Shown here piece by piece: positions 35,453-44,815 of a DNA stretch of 64,000 nt; the first letter of the stretch is position 1, and each line of letters opens with the position of its first letter. Under the pieces are notes generated by a model. It had not been told where the DNA came from. It worked only from the letters and a program-made list of their open reading frames with translations, and did not search any database. The translations under genes and the position numbers were made by a program. The stretch is from contig NZ_JALKAO010000001.1 of the NCBI RefSeq assembly GCF_023015985.1, positions 124,001 through 188,000 on the forward strand, given 5' to 3'. Source of the DNA: Marivita sp. S6314. GTDB lineage: Bacteria; Pseudomonadota; Alphaproteobacteria; Rhodobacterales; Rhodobacteraceae.

Positions 35453-35512
35453 TGGGGGGCTCTGCCCCCGGCGCTGCGCGCCTCCCCCGAGGTATTTTCG
35501 GCAAGAGGAAAG
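35453..35512 (+). repeat. Dispersed intergenic repeat, copy 2
   Basis: Between livG and livF there is the same order as in copy 1: GC hairpin GGGGGCTCTGCCCCC, a GCGCTGCGCGC segment, then CCCCCGAGGTATTTTCGGCA and a purine-rich AAGAGGAAAG tail. It widens the gap inside the transporter operon to 111 bp without separating the genes. Confidence 0.7.
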
Positions 35513-35527
35513 ATCACGAGGTGTCCT

Positions 35528-36244
35528 GTGGCTGAGCCGTTTCTGATTGGCGATGGGATGACAGGCGGCTACGGCAAGACCGGCCCGGACATTCTGCACA
35601 ATTGCACCATTGCGGTCGAACGCGGTGAAATCGCGGTGATTGTCGGCCCCAACGGGGCTGGGAAATCGACGGCCATGAAAGCCGTGTTCGGTATGCTGGA
35701 CCTGCGCGAAGGCGCGGTGCGGCTTGATGGCGAGGACATCACCCATCTGACGCCGCAGGCACGGGTGCGGCACGGCATGGGGTTCGTGCCGCAGGTGGCC
35801 AACATCTTTACCTCCATGACCGTGGAAGAGAACCTGGAGATGGGCGCGTTTATCCGCGAGGACGATTTCTCGGGCACGATGGAGCAGGTGTACGACCTGT
35901 TCCCGATCCTGCGGGAAAAACGGGCGCAGGCGGCTGGGGAGCTGTCGGGGGGGCAGCGCCAGCAGGTGGCGGTTGGACGCGCGTTGATGACGCAGCCCAA
36001 GGTGCTGATGCTGGATGAACCCACCGCCGGGGTGTCGCCCATCGTGATGGACGAACTGTTTGATCGGATCATCGAAGTGGCGCGGACCGGGATTTCGATC
36101 CTGATGGTGGAACAGAACGCGCGGCAGGCGCTTGAGATTGCCGATAAGGGCTATGTGCTGGTGCAGGGTGCAAACGGCTATTCAGGCACCGGCAAGGATC
36201 TCTTGGCGAACCCGGATGTGCGCCGGTCGTTCCTTGGGGGGTAG
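35528..36244 (+). CDS. ABC transporter ATPase, LivF type
   Basis: A 238-residue ATPase, partner of the LivG-type subunit. Walker A GPNGAGKST, signature LSGGQRQQVAVGRAL, Walker B VLMLDEPTAGVSP and the switch LMVEQNARQAL are complete. It starts with GTG at 35528, preceded by GAGGTGTCCT. The C-terminus ends NPDVRRSFLGG, typical of LivF. Confidence 0.9.
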   Translation: MAEPFLIGDGMTGGYGKTGPDILHNCTIAVERGEIAVIVGPNGAGKSTAMKAVFGMLDLREGAVRLDGEDITHLTPQARVRHGMGFVPQVANIFTSMTVEENLEMGAFIREDDFSGTMEQVYDLFPILREKRAQAAGELSGGQRQQVAVGRALMTQPKVLMLDEPTAGVSPIVMDELFDRIIEVARTGISILMVEQNARQALEIADKGYVLVQGANGYSGTGKDLLANPDVRRSFLGG

Positions 36245-36290
36245 ACGTGGATTTTACGATTTCTGACAAGACGAAACCGGGGGCGGTGAC

Positions 36291-37301
36291 ATGGATTTTC
36301 TGAACGGCATCGTGGCGCTGGCCAACTTTGTCCTGATCCCCGCGATTGCCTATGGCAGCCAGTTGGCGTTGGGGGCGCTTGGGGTCACTCTGATCTACGG
36401 GATCTTGCGGTTTTCCAACTTTGCCCATGGCGACACGATGGCGGCTGGCACGATGTTTGCCGTGCTGACGACCTGGGGGTTGCAGGCGATGGGGGTGAGT
36501 CTTGGGCCCCTGCCCACCGCACTGTTGGCCATTCCGTTCGGCATCCTGGGGGCGGCCGCGCTGGTCTTGTTGACCGACCGGTATGTCTACAAGTTCTACC
36601 GCGCTCAAAAGGCGAAACCGGTGATCCTTGTCATCGTGTCGATGGGGGTGATGTTCATCTACAATGGCTTCACGCGCATCGTGATCGGGCCGGATGATCA
36701 GCGGTTCGCCGATGGTGAACGCTTTGTGATCTCGGCCCGCGATTTCCGCGAAATGACCGGTCTGGCCGAAGGGCTGGCGCTGCGCACGTCCCAGGTGATT
36801 ACAGTGATCACAGCGGTTGTCGTTGTGGCTGTGCTGTTCTGGTTCCTGAACAAGACCCGCACCGGCAAATCCATGCGGGCGTTTTCGGACAATGAGGATC
36901 TGGCCCTGTTGTCGGGCATCAACCCAGAGCGCGTTGTTCTGGTGACCTGGCTGATCGTGGCGTCGCTCGCCACCGTGGCAGGGGTGCTTTACGGGCTGGA
37001 CAAGTCCTTCAAACCGTTCACCTATTTCCAGCTGCTGCTGCCCATTTTTGCCGCCGCCATCGTGGGCGGGCTGGGCAATCCGTTGGGCGCGATTGCCGGG
37101 GGATTCGTGATCGCGTTTTCCGAAGTGGGGATCACCTATGCGTGGAAAAAGGTGCTGGTCTATTTCATGCCCCCTGCCCTTGAACCCGAAGGTTTGGTTC
37201 AGATGCTGAGCACGGAATACAAATTCGCGGTCAGCTTCGTGATCCTTGTGATTGTCCTTCTCTTCCGACCAACCGGTCTGTTCCGGGGGAAAGCACTATG
37301 A
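36291..37301 (+). CDS. ABC transporter permease, LivH type
   Basis: A 336-residue inner-membrane permease with about eight transmembrane segments. The LivH family start (LNGIVALANFVLIPAIAYGS...LGALGVTLIYGILRFSNFAHG) and GLGNPLGAIAGGFVIAFSE near the C-terminus are present. Its stop overlaps the start of the LivM-type gene by 4 bp (ATGA). Confidence 0.9.
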   Translation: MDFLNGIVALANFVLIPAIAYGSQLALGALGVTLIYGILRFSNFAHGDTMAAGTMFAVLTTWGLQAMGVSLGPLPTALLAIPFGILGAAALVLLTDRYVYKFYRAQKAKPVILVIVSMGVMFIYNGFTRIVIGPDDQRFADGERFVISARDFREMTGLAEGLALRTSQVITVITAVVVVAVLFWFLNKTRTGKSMRAFSDNEDLALLSGINPERVVLVTWLIVASLATVAGVLYGLDKSFKPFTYFQLLLPIFAAAIVGGLGNPLGAIAGGFVIAFSEVGITYAWKKVLVYFMPPALEPEGLVQMLSTEYKFAVSFVILVIVLLFRPTGLFRGKAL

Positions 37302-38587
37302 AGACGTTTTTGCTGTTTGGGCTTGTTGCCTGTCTGATCCTTGGAACCGGACTGCTGCAAAGCTGGAACTCGGCGCTGCTCATTCTGAACATGGGGCTGG
37401 TCAGCGCGGTGATGGCGTTGGGCGTCAACCTGCAATGGGGTCTTGCCGGGCTGTTCAATGTCGGGGTGATGGGCTTTGTGGCCCTTGGGGGTTTGGCGGT
37501 TGTGTTGATCGCCATGCCGCCGGTTGAAGAGGCCTGGGCCGCGGGTGGCGGGCAGATCCTTTTGGGTCTGGTTTTGGGTGCCATGACCATTGTCGCCGCG
37601 GTTCTGATGTGGTCGCGCACCAGCGGGCGGGTCCGGGGCTGGGCCACGGGCGGCGTCTTGCTGGTTGGCGTGATCGCCTATCGCATGGTGCTGGACCCCG
37701 CGGTCGACCGGGTTGAGGATGTTAATCCTGCGCTGGCCGGTTATCTGGGCGGGCTGGGGTTGCCGGTTCTGATCGCGTGGCCTGTGGGTGGATTGCTGGC
37801 CGCAGGTGCGGCCTATGTGATCGGCAAAACGGCGCTTGGCCTGCGATCTGACTACCTTGCGATTGCGACGCTGGGGATTGCAGAGATCGTGATTGCGGTC
37901 CTCAAGAACGAGGACTGGATGGCGCGCGGCGTCAAGAACGTGATCGGCCTGCCCCGTCCTGTGCCATACGAGGTTGATCTGCAGAATGATCCTGCCTTTG
38001 TGGAACGGGCCGCCGGGTTCGGGTTGGATGCGACCACGGCGTCAACGATTTACGTCAAGATCGAATACGGGCTGCTGTTCGCCGGGGTTCTGATCATTCT
38101 GCTGGTGCTGTCGCAGCTTGCGCTGAACAGTCCCTGGGGCCGAATGATGCGGGCGATCCGCGACAACGAAACAGCGGCGCGCGCCATGGGCAAGGACGTC
38201 ACCGCGCGGCACCTGCAGGTGTTCGTGCTGGGCTCTGCCATCTGTGGCATCGCGGGTGCCATGATGACCACGCTGGATGGTCAGCTGACGCCGGGCACCT
38301 ATCAGCCGCTGCGCTACACGTTCCTCATCTGGGTGATGGTGATCGTTGGCGGGTCGGGCAACAACCTTGGGGCTGTGCTGGGCGGGTTCCTGATCTGGTT
38401 CCTGTGGGTGCAGGTCGAACCGATCGGGCAATTGCTGATGACGCTGATCACTGCGGGGATGGCCGATGGCTCGTGGCTCAAATTGCATCTTCTGGACAGT
38501 GTTCAGCACATGCGTCTGTTGACCATGGGGCTGATCCTGTTGCTGGTGCTGCGCCTGAACCCGCGCGGGTTGCTGCCCGAAAAATAG
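37298..38587 (+). CDS. ABC transporter permease, LivM type
   Basis: A 429-residue inner-membrane permease, last gene of the transporter operon. It has about ten hydrophobic segments and the LivM signature regions ALGVNLQWGLAGLFNVGVMG, LRSDYLAIATLGIAEIV, WGRMMRAIRDNETAARAMGKD and VGGSGNNLGAVLGGF. It is longer than E. coli LivM by an extra membrane region near residues 85-150. Confidence 0.9.
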   Translation: MKTFLLFGLVACLILGTGLLQSWNSALLILNMGLVSAVMALGVNLQWGLAGLFNVGVMGFVALGGLAVVLIAMPPVEEAWAAGGGQILLGLVLGAMTIVAAVLMWSRTSGRVRGWATGGVLLVGVIAYRMVLDPAVDRVEDVNPALAGYLGGLGLPVLIAWPVGGLLAAGAAYVIGKTALGLRSDYLAIATLGIAEIVIAVLKNEDWMARGVKNVIGLPRPVPYEVDLQNDPAFVERAAGFGLDATTASTIYVKIEYGLLFAGVLIILLVLSQLALNSPWGRMMRAIRDNETAARAMGKDVTARHLQVFVLGSAICGIAGAMMTTLDGQLTPGTYQPLRYTFLIWVMVIVGGSGNNLGAVLGGFLIWFLWVQVEPIGQLLMTLITAGMADGSWLKLHLLDSVQHMRLLTMGLILLLVLRLNPRGLLPEK

Positions 38588-38700
38588 TGTCGCATCTGGT
38601 ATGAGACCTTTCGGCAAGTGACGGGCCGCATGCAAACACCTAGCCTGAGATGGCGGGCGGAGCCTCTTGTTCCGCCTGTCCGGACGGCTAATGTGGGCGA

Positions 38701-39390
38701 ATGACGATGAGGGATACACCGATAACCGCGCTAACGGCTCTTGTTGTTGACGATCACCCGCTGTTCTGTGACGCGCTTGCGCTCACGCTCCGGTCGATTG
38801 CCGAGTTTGAAGATATCCAGACCGTCGGGACGCTGGATGCCTCGTTGGACAAGGTTCAGGACGCGGGCGCCTTCGATCTGATCCTGCTGGATCTCAACCT
38901 GCCGGATGTAAACGGGCTGGATGGGCTTGTCCGGCTGCGCACAGCCGCGCCGAAATCCAGAATCCTGATTGTGTCGTCGATGGCCGATAACCGGATGATT
39001 GCACATGCGCTCAAGGCCGGGGCTGATGGGTTTGTTCCCAAACATTCGCAGCGTGCGGTGTTCCGCAAGGCTTTTGATGCCATGCGCGACGGTCAGGTTT
39101 TTGTGCCAGACGGGTATATCGATCCGCAAGGTGCCGACAGCCCGCGCGAGGCCCCGGAAGACGCCCTGTCGCGGTTGGCGTCGCTGACCAACCAGCAGGC
39201 ACGCATCCTTAATCTGATCTGCGAAGGCAAGCTGAACAAGCAGATCGCCTATGACCTGTCGATTGCCGAAACCACGGTCAAGGCCCATGTCACAGCCATC
39301 ATGCGCAAGCTGGGTGTGCACAGCCGGACGCAGGCTGTCCTGATTGCGCAGGAAGCGCGATTCAACCGGGTCTTGCCAACCGACATGTGA
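38701..39390 (+). CDS. LuxR/NarL-class response regulator
   Basis: A 229-residue response regulator. The receiver domain has the acidic pair in ALVVDDHPLF, phospho-acceptor Asp64 in DLILLDLNLPDVNG and the conserved Lys in DGFVPKHSQ. The C-terminal GerE HTH (about 160-225) has LTNQQARILNLICEGKLNKQ and ETTVKAHVTAIMRKL. It begins the three-gene signalling unit with the FIST protein (43 bp downstream) and the hybrid kinase and is therefore the probable output. Upstream is the end of the liv operon; the 113-bp gap holds a short GC hairpin but no obvious terminator. Confidence 0.9.
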   Translation: MTMRDTPITALTALVVDDHPLFCDALALTLRSIAEFEDIQTVGTLDASLDKVQDAGAFDLILLDLNLPDVNGLDGLVRLRTAAPKSRILIVSSMADNRMIAHALKAGADGFVPKHSQRAVFRKAFDAMRDGQVFVPDGYIDPQGADSPREAPEDALSRLASLTNQQARILNLICEGKLNKQIAYDLSIAETTVKAHVTAIMRKLGVHSRTQAVLIAQEARFNRVLPTDM

Positions 39391-39432
39391 CGCCCTTATG
39401 GTTGGGGATAGCCAACTCGTAGGGACAGCCGA

Positions 39433-40614
39433 TTGGAAGGAAACCAGGGATTTCCTGACGCCAAAGACACTGAGACCGACGCCGGGGTTATCGCCTTCGC
39501 CCAAGTGCATTGCGACGACCCAACTTCTGTAGATCAAATTTGCGACCAGCTTGGACCGGGACCTTTCGAGCTTGTTTGCCTGTTTGTGTCATCTGACGCG
39601 GATTTCCGGTCTTTGGTCACGAAAGCGTCCGACCGCTTTGGGGCGGCGGACGTTTTGGCGTGCACAACGGCTGGCGAAATCGGTCAGGCGGGGTACGAAG
39701 AACACCAGGTGATTGCCATCGGCTTTCGCAGCAGTCACTTTAATGTCCTGACATATGCGATTGAAAACCTTGACGTCATTGACGAACAAACCGTCACGGA
39801 CAGACTGATCGAAGCGCGCCTGTCGCTGGCCAAGCAAACGCCCGAATGGATGTCGGATTTCGCGTTTCTGATGATCGACGGGCTGAGCCTTCGGGAAGAG
39901 CAACTGACCGCGTTTCTGTCCGCCGGGTTGGGGCCGACGCCCCTGTTTGGGGGCTCATCCGGTGACGGTACGAAATTTGGTCAGACCTGGCTGGCGCGAA
40001 ACGGGGTGATCCTGCAGAATGCCGCCGTCGTGGTGCTGGCGCGCTGCGACCGGCCGATCCGGGTGTTCAGCCTTGATCACCTGATCCCGACAGAACAGCG
40101 CATGGTGGTCACAGCGGCCTCTCCGGATGCGCGGATTGTCCATGAGATCAACGCAGAACCTGCAGCACTTGAATATGCACGATTGCTGGGTCTGGATCCG
40201 AAACAGCTGGATCAGTTCACCTTTGCCGAACATCCGGTGGTGGTGCGGCTGGGGGATGTCCACCACGTCCGCGCCATCCAGCAGGTCAAGCAAAACCACG
40301 ATCTGGTGTTCTTTTCGGCGATCAATGACGGGATGGTTCTGACGCTGGCGACCCATGATGACATCGTTGAACACCTTGATCGGGGTTTGTCCGATCTGGC
40401 GCAGCATGCCACGCCGGAAATAATCCTAGGGTGCGACTGTATCCTGCGGCGCATCGAAGCCGGACGCATCCAGAAACTGCGCGCCGTGTCTGACGTTCTG
40501 ACAGCCCATAACGTGGTTGGCTTTTCGACCTATGGCGAACAAATCGGCGGTTTGCACGTGAACCAGACGTTAACCGGTGTCGCCATCTACCCGCCGGTGA
40601 AAAGGACCGTGTAG
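39433..40614 (+). CDS. FIST-domain sensor protein (NosP-like)
   Basis: A 393-residue cytoplasmic protein with FIST_N (about 45-245) and FIST_C (about 250-385) domains; LACTTAGEIGQAGYEEHQV and LFGGSSGDGTKF are characteristic of the N domain. FIST proteins of the NosP group bind heme and nitric oxide and control a hybrid kinase encoded next to them. The next gene here is such a kinase, with no base between stop and start. A TTG at 39433 is the only reasonable start; AGGGACAGC lies about 7 nt before it. The heme ligand cannot be pointed out with confidence from this sequence alone. Confidence 0.82.
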   Translation: MEGNQGFPDAKDTETDAGVIAFAQVHCDDPTSVDQICDQLGPGPFELVCLFVSSDADFRSLVTKASDRFGAADVLACTTAGEIGQAGYEEHQVIAIGFRSSHFNVLTYAIENLDVIDEQTVTDRLIEARLSLAKQTPEWMSDFAFLMIDGLSLREEQLTAFLSAGLGPTPLFGGSSGDGTKFGQTWLARNGVILQNAAVVVLARCDRPIRVFSLDHLIPTEQRMVVTAASPDARIVHEINAEPAALEYARLLGLDPKQLDQFTFAEHPVVVRLGDVHHVRAIQQVKQNHDLVFFSAINDGMVLTLATHDDIVEHLDRGLSDLAQHATPEIILGCDCILRRIEAGRIQKLRAVSDVLTAHNVVGFSTYGEQIGGLHVNQTLTGVAIYPPVKRTV

Positions 40615-42825
40615 ATGTCGTTGATCAACCCGAATGACAGCCTTGAACGGCAGAACGAAAAGCTGCTGAGAATCGCTGACAGCCTGATGCGGCGGGTGGA
40701 ATTCGGTGTGTCGCAATCCGGGGCGGCCTATGCCCAGTTCGAACGTGCCGCGTTGCTGGAAAAGCGGGTGCGCGAACGCACGCTGGAACTCGAACGCACG
40801 CTGGATCTTTTGCATGATGCCAACGCCCAACTGGCGCGGGCCAATGCCGAAACCGAAGCAGCGCGGCGCAACCTGGCAGATGCCATCGAAACGATTTCGG
40901 AAGGCTTCGCGCTGTTTGATCCCAACGACATTCTGGTCATGTGCAATTCGCGCTTTTGCCGCGATTTCAGCGACACGGCCCGCGATCTGAAGCCGGGCAT
41001 TCCGTTTGACAGCTATGTTGACCGCATCAGCCGGTCCGCCTTTCTGCACCTGCCCGATCACGAAGACCGCAACACCTGGGCCAAGATGCGCCGCAAGCGG
41101 CACAAGGACCGGCGCGTGATGTTCAACGTGCAGCTTGAAAACGACCGCTGGCTTCAGGTGTCGGAACACCGCACCGGCAACAACGGAACGGTGATCCTGC
41201 AAACCGATATCACCGACATCATGCGGGTCGAACGGCAGGAACAGGCCAAGCTGCGCGACAAGCAGACCCGTATGATCCGGGCGACCCTGGATCACCTCAA
41301 CCAGGGGGTGTGCATCTTTGACGAAAACGCCTGTCTGGTGGGTTGGAACCAGAAGCTGGGCAGTCTTTTGTCCCTTCCGGCCAGACGAATGCGGATTGGC
41401 GCGTCGTTCATCGGGCTGCTGGATGAACTGGACGACGAGTTTGAATTCACGCGCGGCAGCGATCGTGGCTCGTTTCGCCGCTGGGCCATGTCGGACGGGT
41501 TGCGGCAGCCGATTTCCTTTGAGGTCAAACGCGGTGACAGCGCCGTGCTGCACATCTTCGGGCGTGCCATGCCGGATCGTGGCTTTGTGATTTCCTGCAC
41601 CGATGTCACCGCCGAACGGGAAGCCGCGCAAAAGCTGTATGAGTTGAACGAAATTCTTGAACAGCGTGTCATGGAGCGGACGCTGGAACTGGAGGACGCC
41701 TTGACCGCGGCGGAACGCGCCAACGCGTCCAAATCCCGCTTCGTCGCGGCGGCCAGCCACGATCTGCTGCAACCCTTGTCCGCAGCAAAGCTGTTCATGG
41801 CATCCCTGACGGACAAGATCGCGTCCCCGAATGATCAAGCCGTGCTGGCCAAGGCGGAAACCGCCCTTGGTGCCGCGGAACAGATCATCGACGCGCTGCT
41901 GAACATCTCGAAGCTGGAATCCGACGGGTTGAGTTTTGACATCCGCCCCGTGGCCCTGCGCGAAGTGTTTGACCCGCTGCGCGACGAGATGGAGATATTG
42001 GCCGCGCAGAAAGGGCTTCATCTGAAGATCGTTGACAGCTCGCATGTGGTCGAAAGCGATCCCGCCTACCTGCGCCGCATTGTGCAGAACCTTCTGGCCA
42101 ATGCCATCCGCTACACAGAGACCGGCCGCATCGTGGTCGGGGCGCGCAGGAACGGCGATTCCGTTCGGATCGAGGTGTGGGACACCGGCCCCGGGATCGC
42201 GGAAGAAGACCAGAATTCGATTTTCGAAGAATTCCGCCGGCTCGATACCAAGGCCAGCAACAATGACGGTCTGGGATTGGGTTTGGCGATTGTGGAACGG
42301 GCCTGCGCGCGCCTTGGTCATCCGCTTGGGCTTTGGTCCGAACCCGGACGCGGATCTTGCTTTATGCTGAACGTGCCACTTGCGCGCAACGTGCAAGCCA
42401 ACGCGCCTGCCAAAACGCTGGCGTCGTCCCCGTTGGGACTGACCAAAGCGGGTTTGATCGTGCTTCTGGTCGAAAATGACCCGCAACTGCGCCGCGCCAT
42501 GTCGATCCTGATAGAAAGCTGGGGGGTCAGCGTGATCGAGGCCGAAGATGCCGAAGCGGCTTTGGCGTTGCTGGACGATCTGCAGATCACACCGGACGCG
42601 CTGCTGTTTGACTACCAGCTTGGGGAGGGCGCGACAGGGACGGACTTGTTCGAAAAGCTCAGCGCCCAGTTCGGGCGCGTGCCCTGCGCGATCATTTCGG
42701 CCGAACGCTCGGCCTTTCTGCGGCAGGAAACCAAGCGCTTAAAGATTGATTTGTTGCTCAAGCCGGTGGATCGGACAAAGCTGGTCGAATTTCTGCATAT
42801 CGCGGCGCTGGAAGCGGACCGCTAA
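40615..42825 (+). CDS. PAS-containing hybrid histidine kinase (NahK-like)
   Basis: A 736-residue soluble hybrid kinase without membrane segments. Order: a coiled coil (about 10-90, LERTLDLLHDANAQLARANA), a PAS domain (about 91-205), a second PAS (about 222-335), a second coiled coil, HisKA with His382 in FVAAASHDLLQPLSAAKLF, HATPase_c (NLLANAIRYT, VWDTGPGIAE, GLGLGLAIVE) and a receiver domain (about 613-733) with Asp666 in ALLFDYQLGEG. The HDLLQPL H-box and this layout are those of NahK/ErcS'-type kinases. It starts directly after the FIST stop codon, so the two proteins are probably made in a fixed ratio and act together. Confidence 0.88.
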   Translation: MSLINPNDSLERQNEKLLRIADSLMRRVEFGVSQSGAAYAQFERAALLEKRVRERTLELERTLDLLHDANAQLARANAETEAARRNLADAIETISEGFALFDPNDILVMCNSRFCRDFSDTARDLKPGIPFDSYVDRISRSAFLHLPDHEDRNTWAKMRRKRHKDRRVMFNVQLENDRWLQVSEHRTGNNGTVILQTDITDIMRVERQEQAKLRDKQTRMIRATLDHLNQGVCIFDENACLVGWNQKLGSLLSLPARRMRIGASFIGLLDELDDEFEFTRGSDRGSFRRWAMSDGLRQPISFEVKRGDSAVLHIFGRAMPDRGFVISCTDVTAEREAAQKLYELNEILEQRVMERTLELEDALTAAERANASKSRFVAAASHDLLQPLSAAKLFMASLTDKIASPNDQAVLAKAETALGAAEQIIDALLNISKLESDGLSFDIRPVALREVFDPLRDEMEILAAQKGLHLKIVDSSHVVESDPAYLRRIVQNLLANAIRYTETGRIVVGARRNGDSVRIEVWDTGPGIAEEDQNSIFEEFRRLDTKASNNDGLGLGLAIVERACARLGHPLGLWSEPGRGSCFMLNVPLARNVQANAPAKTLASSPLGLTKAGLIVLLVENDPQLRRAMSILIESWGVSVIEAEDAEAALALLDDLQITPDALLFDYQLGEGATGTDLFEKLSAQFGRVPCAIISAERSAFLRQETKRLKIDLLLKPVDRTKLVEFLHIAALEADR

Positions 42826-42826
42826 G

Positions 42827-43270
42827 CTATTCCGCCACCTTCTTGGCCTGCCCGTCTGGCGACAGCATGAATTCTTTCATGCGTTCGACAATTGGCTCGG
42901 GCCAGCGCCGTGTCCGCATCGCCATGCCTTCGGACAGAACCAGCGTTCCCGTGATCGACACGCGGTTTTCCGCACCGGTGGTGCCGATGATTTCAAGCCA
43001 GATGCTGCTGCGCCCGATGTCGCGCACCGCCAACCGCCAGGTCAACCGGTCGCCCAAGCGGCTTGGAGCCGGGAACTCGGCCTTGATGTCCACGAATGGC
43101 AGGCACAAACCGTCACTGCCCTGTATCTGGCTCATCGGCCAGTCCAGCGCCTCGTCGAGCCAGTTTTCGATGACCGTGTGGACCATGTCGAAATAGCGCG
43201 GCAGAAACACGATCCCGGAGGGTTCACAATCACGCAACATGACGTCGTGCACATAGGTGTATGCCGGCAT
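42827..43270 (-). CDS. Acyl-CoA thioesterase, 4HBT hotdog fold
   Basis: A 147-residue single hotdog-fold protein. The early segment DCEPSGIVFLPRYFDMVH is the 4-hydroxybenzoyl-CoA thioesterase type active-site region, with Asp replaced by Glu-Pro-Ser at the usual DxxG position (D14-C-E-P-S-G). RLTWRLAVRDIGRSSIWLEI is the long strand. It hydrolyses acyl- or aroyl-CoA esters; the substrate is not readable. Its stop codon is one base from the hybrid kinase stop (convergent). Confidence 0.8.
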   Translation of the reverse strand: MPAYTYVHDVMLRDCEPSGIVFLPRYFDMVHTVIENWLDEALDWPMSQIQGSDGLCLPFVDIKAEFPAPSRLGDRLTWRLAVRDIGRSSIWLEIIGTTGAENRVSITGTLVLSEGMAMRTRRWPEPIVERMKEFMLSPDGQAKKVAE

Positions 43271-43426
43271 CCTGACTCACTCCGTATGGTTCGCGGTAAC
43301 ATGCCCGGACTGGCCCGGAACTCTGCCCATTTCTTACAAAAAAGACGCGATTTTCAACATCTTTCGTGTTCGCAGCCCACTTAAGTCGCAAATGAGCCGG
43401 TATCGACGCACGCGATGTCCGGAAAA

Positions 43427-44725
43427 TCACTTCGCAATCACGATATCCGCGCGCAATCCGCCCAGCCGGTCACTGTCGCCCAAGCGCAGGACACCGCCAT
43501 GCACCCGCGCGATGTCGGCGGCGATGGCCAGCCCCAAACCAACACCGGACCCCTGATCCTGATTGCGCGCCGGATCCAGCCGCACGAACGGGCGCAGCGC
43601 CGCCTCGCGATCTTCGGCGGCGATGCCCGGCCCGTCATCTTCGACCCGTATGCGCAGCGATTTGTCGGTCAGCGCCACGGACACTTCGCATTTACTGCCA
43701 TACCGGACCGCGTTCCCAATCAGGTTTTCAATCGCGCGCTGCATCGCCGTGCGCCGCAACATCGCGTCCCCCTGCCCTGATGTGTCGACCAGCTCAACCG
43801 CCACACCCGACCGCTTGCACCCGTCAACGATCTCCTGGATGTACTCCGGGATCGGCGTGGCTTCGGGTTGCGCGCTTTCCGCATTGCCCCGCGCGAAATC
43901 CAGAAACGCGTCAATCAGCTTTTGCATATCGTCAATGTCGCGTTCAAGCGGCGCGCGGTCTTCGTCCGCCAACATCGACACCCCCAGACGCAAGCGCGTC
44001 AGCGGCGTGCGCAGATCATGGCTGACACCGGACAACATCATCGTGCGCTGTTCGATCTGACGCTCGATCCGCGCGCGCATGTCCAGAAACGCATGCCCCG
44101 CCGCCCGCACCTCGACCGCACCGGACGGTGAATACGGCACGTTGCGCCCCCGTCCAAACGCTTCGGCGGCCCCGGCAAGCCGCGTGATGGGGCGCAATTG
44201 GTTGCGCAGGTACAAAAACGCGATCAGCGTCATCAACCCGCCGAACACCACCATATTGACCAACAGTTGATGCGGGTTCGACGCAGAGGCGCGCTCGCGG
44301 TTGAATTCGACCACCACAAGCGGCCGGTCATCGCGTTCGATCCAAACCAACACCGTGCGGTCATCGACCAGATGGATCCTGCGAAACCCGATCACATCGC
44401 GGGCAATTGTCCGGGTCACCACGATGCCCGAAAAATCATACCACCGGCGCATGTTCTGGGCTGGCATGGTGACGTCCGCAGGATCCAGAAAATCAATCCG
44501 CAACGCGCGGGCGAGCGCCGGTTCATCCACCCAGTCGGGATCCAGCGTCGCGTTGATCTCCCGCGCGATTTCGCGGCTCATCTGTTCGGTCACACCCTCA
44601 AAATGCCGTTGGATAAAAACAATCGATACCACAAGTTGCAACGCAACCACCGGCAGGATCAGGATCAGGGCAGCACGACCGTAAAGGCCGCGCGGCATGT
44701 AGCGTTTCAACCAGTCAAACTTCAT
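43427..44725 (-). CDS. EnvZ-like membrane sensor histidine kinase
   Basis: A 432-residue sensor kinase. Transmembrane segments at about 17-38 and 155-173 enclose a periplasmic domain of about 115 residues; a HAMP linker (LRPITRLAGAAEAFGRG) leads to HisKA with His236 in MLSGVSHDLRTPLTRLRLG and a HATPase_c domain (ENLIGNAVRYG, VEDDGPGIAAED, GVGLGLAIAADI). The H-box MLxGVSHDLRTPLTRxRL is that of EnvZ. No OmpR-type regulator gene is adjacent: the thioesterase lies downstream and the MBL hydrolase is divergent, so its partner is elsewhere. Confidence 0.88.
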   Translation of the reverse strand: MKFDWLKRYMPRGLYGRAALILILPVVALQLVVSIVFIQRHFEGVTEQMSREIAREINATLDPDWVDEPALARALRIDFLDPADVTMPAQNMRRWYDFSGIVVTRTIARDVIGFRRIHLVDDRTVLVWIERDDRPLVVVEFNRERASASNPHQLLVNMVVFGGLMTLIAFLYLRNQLRPITRLAGAAEAFGRGRNVPYSPSGAVEVRAAGHAFLDMRARIERQIEQRTMMLSGVSHDLRTPLTRLRLGVSMLADEDRAPLERDIDDMQKLIDAFLDFARGNAESAQPEATPIPEYIQEIVDGCKRSGVAVELVDTSGQGDAMLRRTAMQRAIENLIGNAVRYGSKCEVSVALTDKSLRIRVEDDGPGIAAEDREAALRPFVRLDPARNQDQGSGVGLGLAIAADIARVHGGVLRLGDSDRLGGLRADIVIAK

Positions 44726-44815
44726 GACGGCACGCTAGCGCAGCCCCCGGCGAAACGAAATGTCTTGTCACGAAGTGGTTGCAAATCGGGCAAAGCTCCT
44801 GTTGCTCTTGCGGGT

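Noticed and set aside
40570-42486. 638-codon open frame on the minus strand across the hybrid kinase
   Set aside because: It is fully antisense to a kinase with all motifs; its translation is rich in His/Arg/Gly/Gln with no domain pattern, the usual shadow of a high-GC gene.
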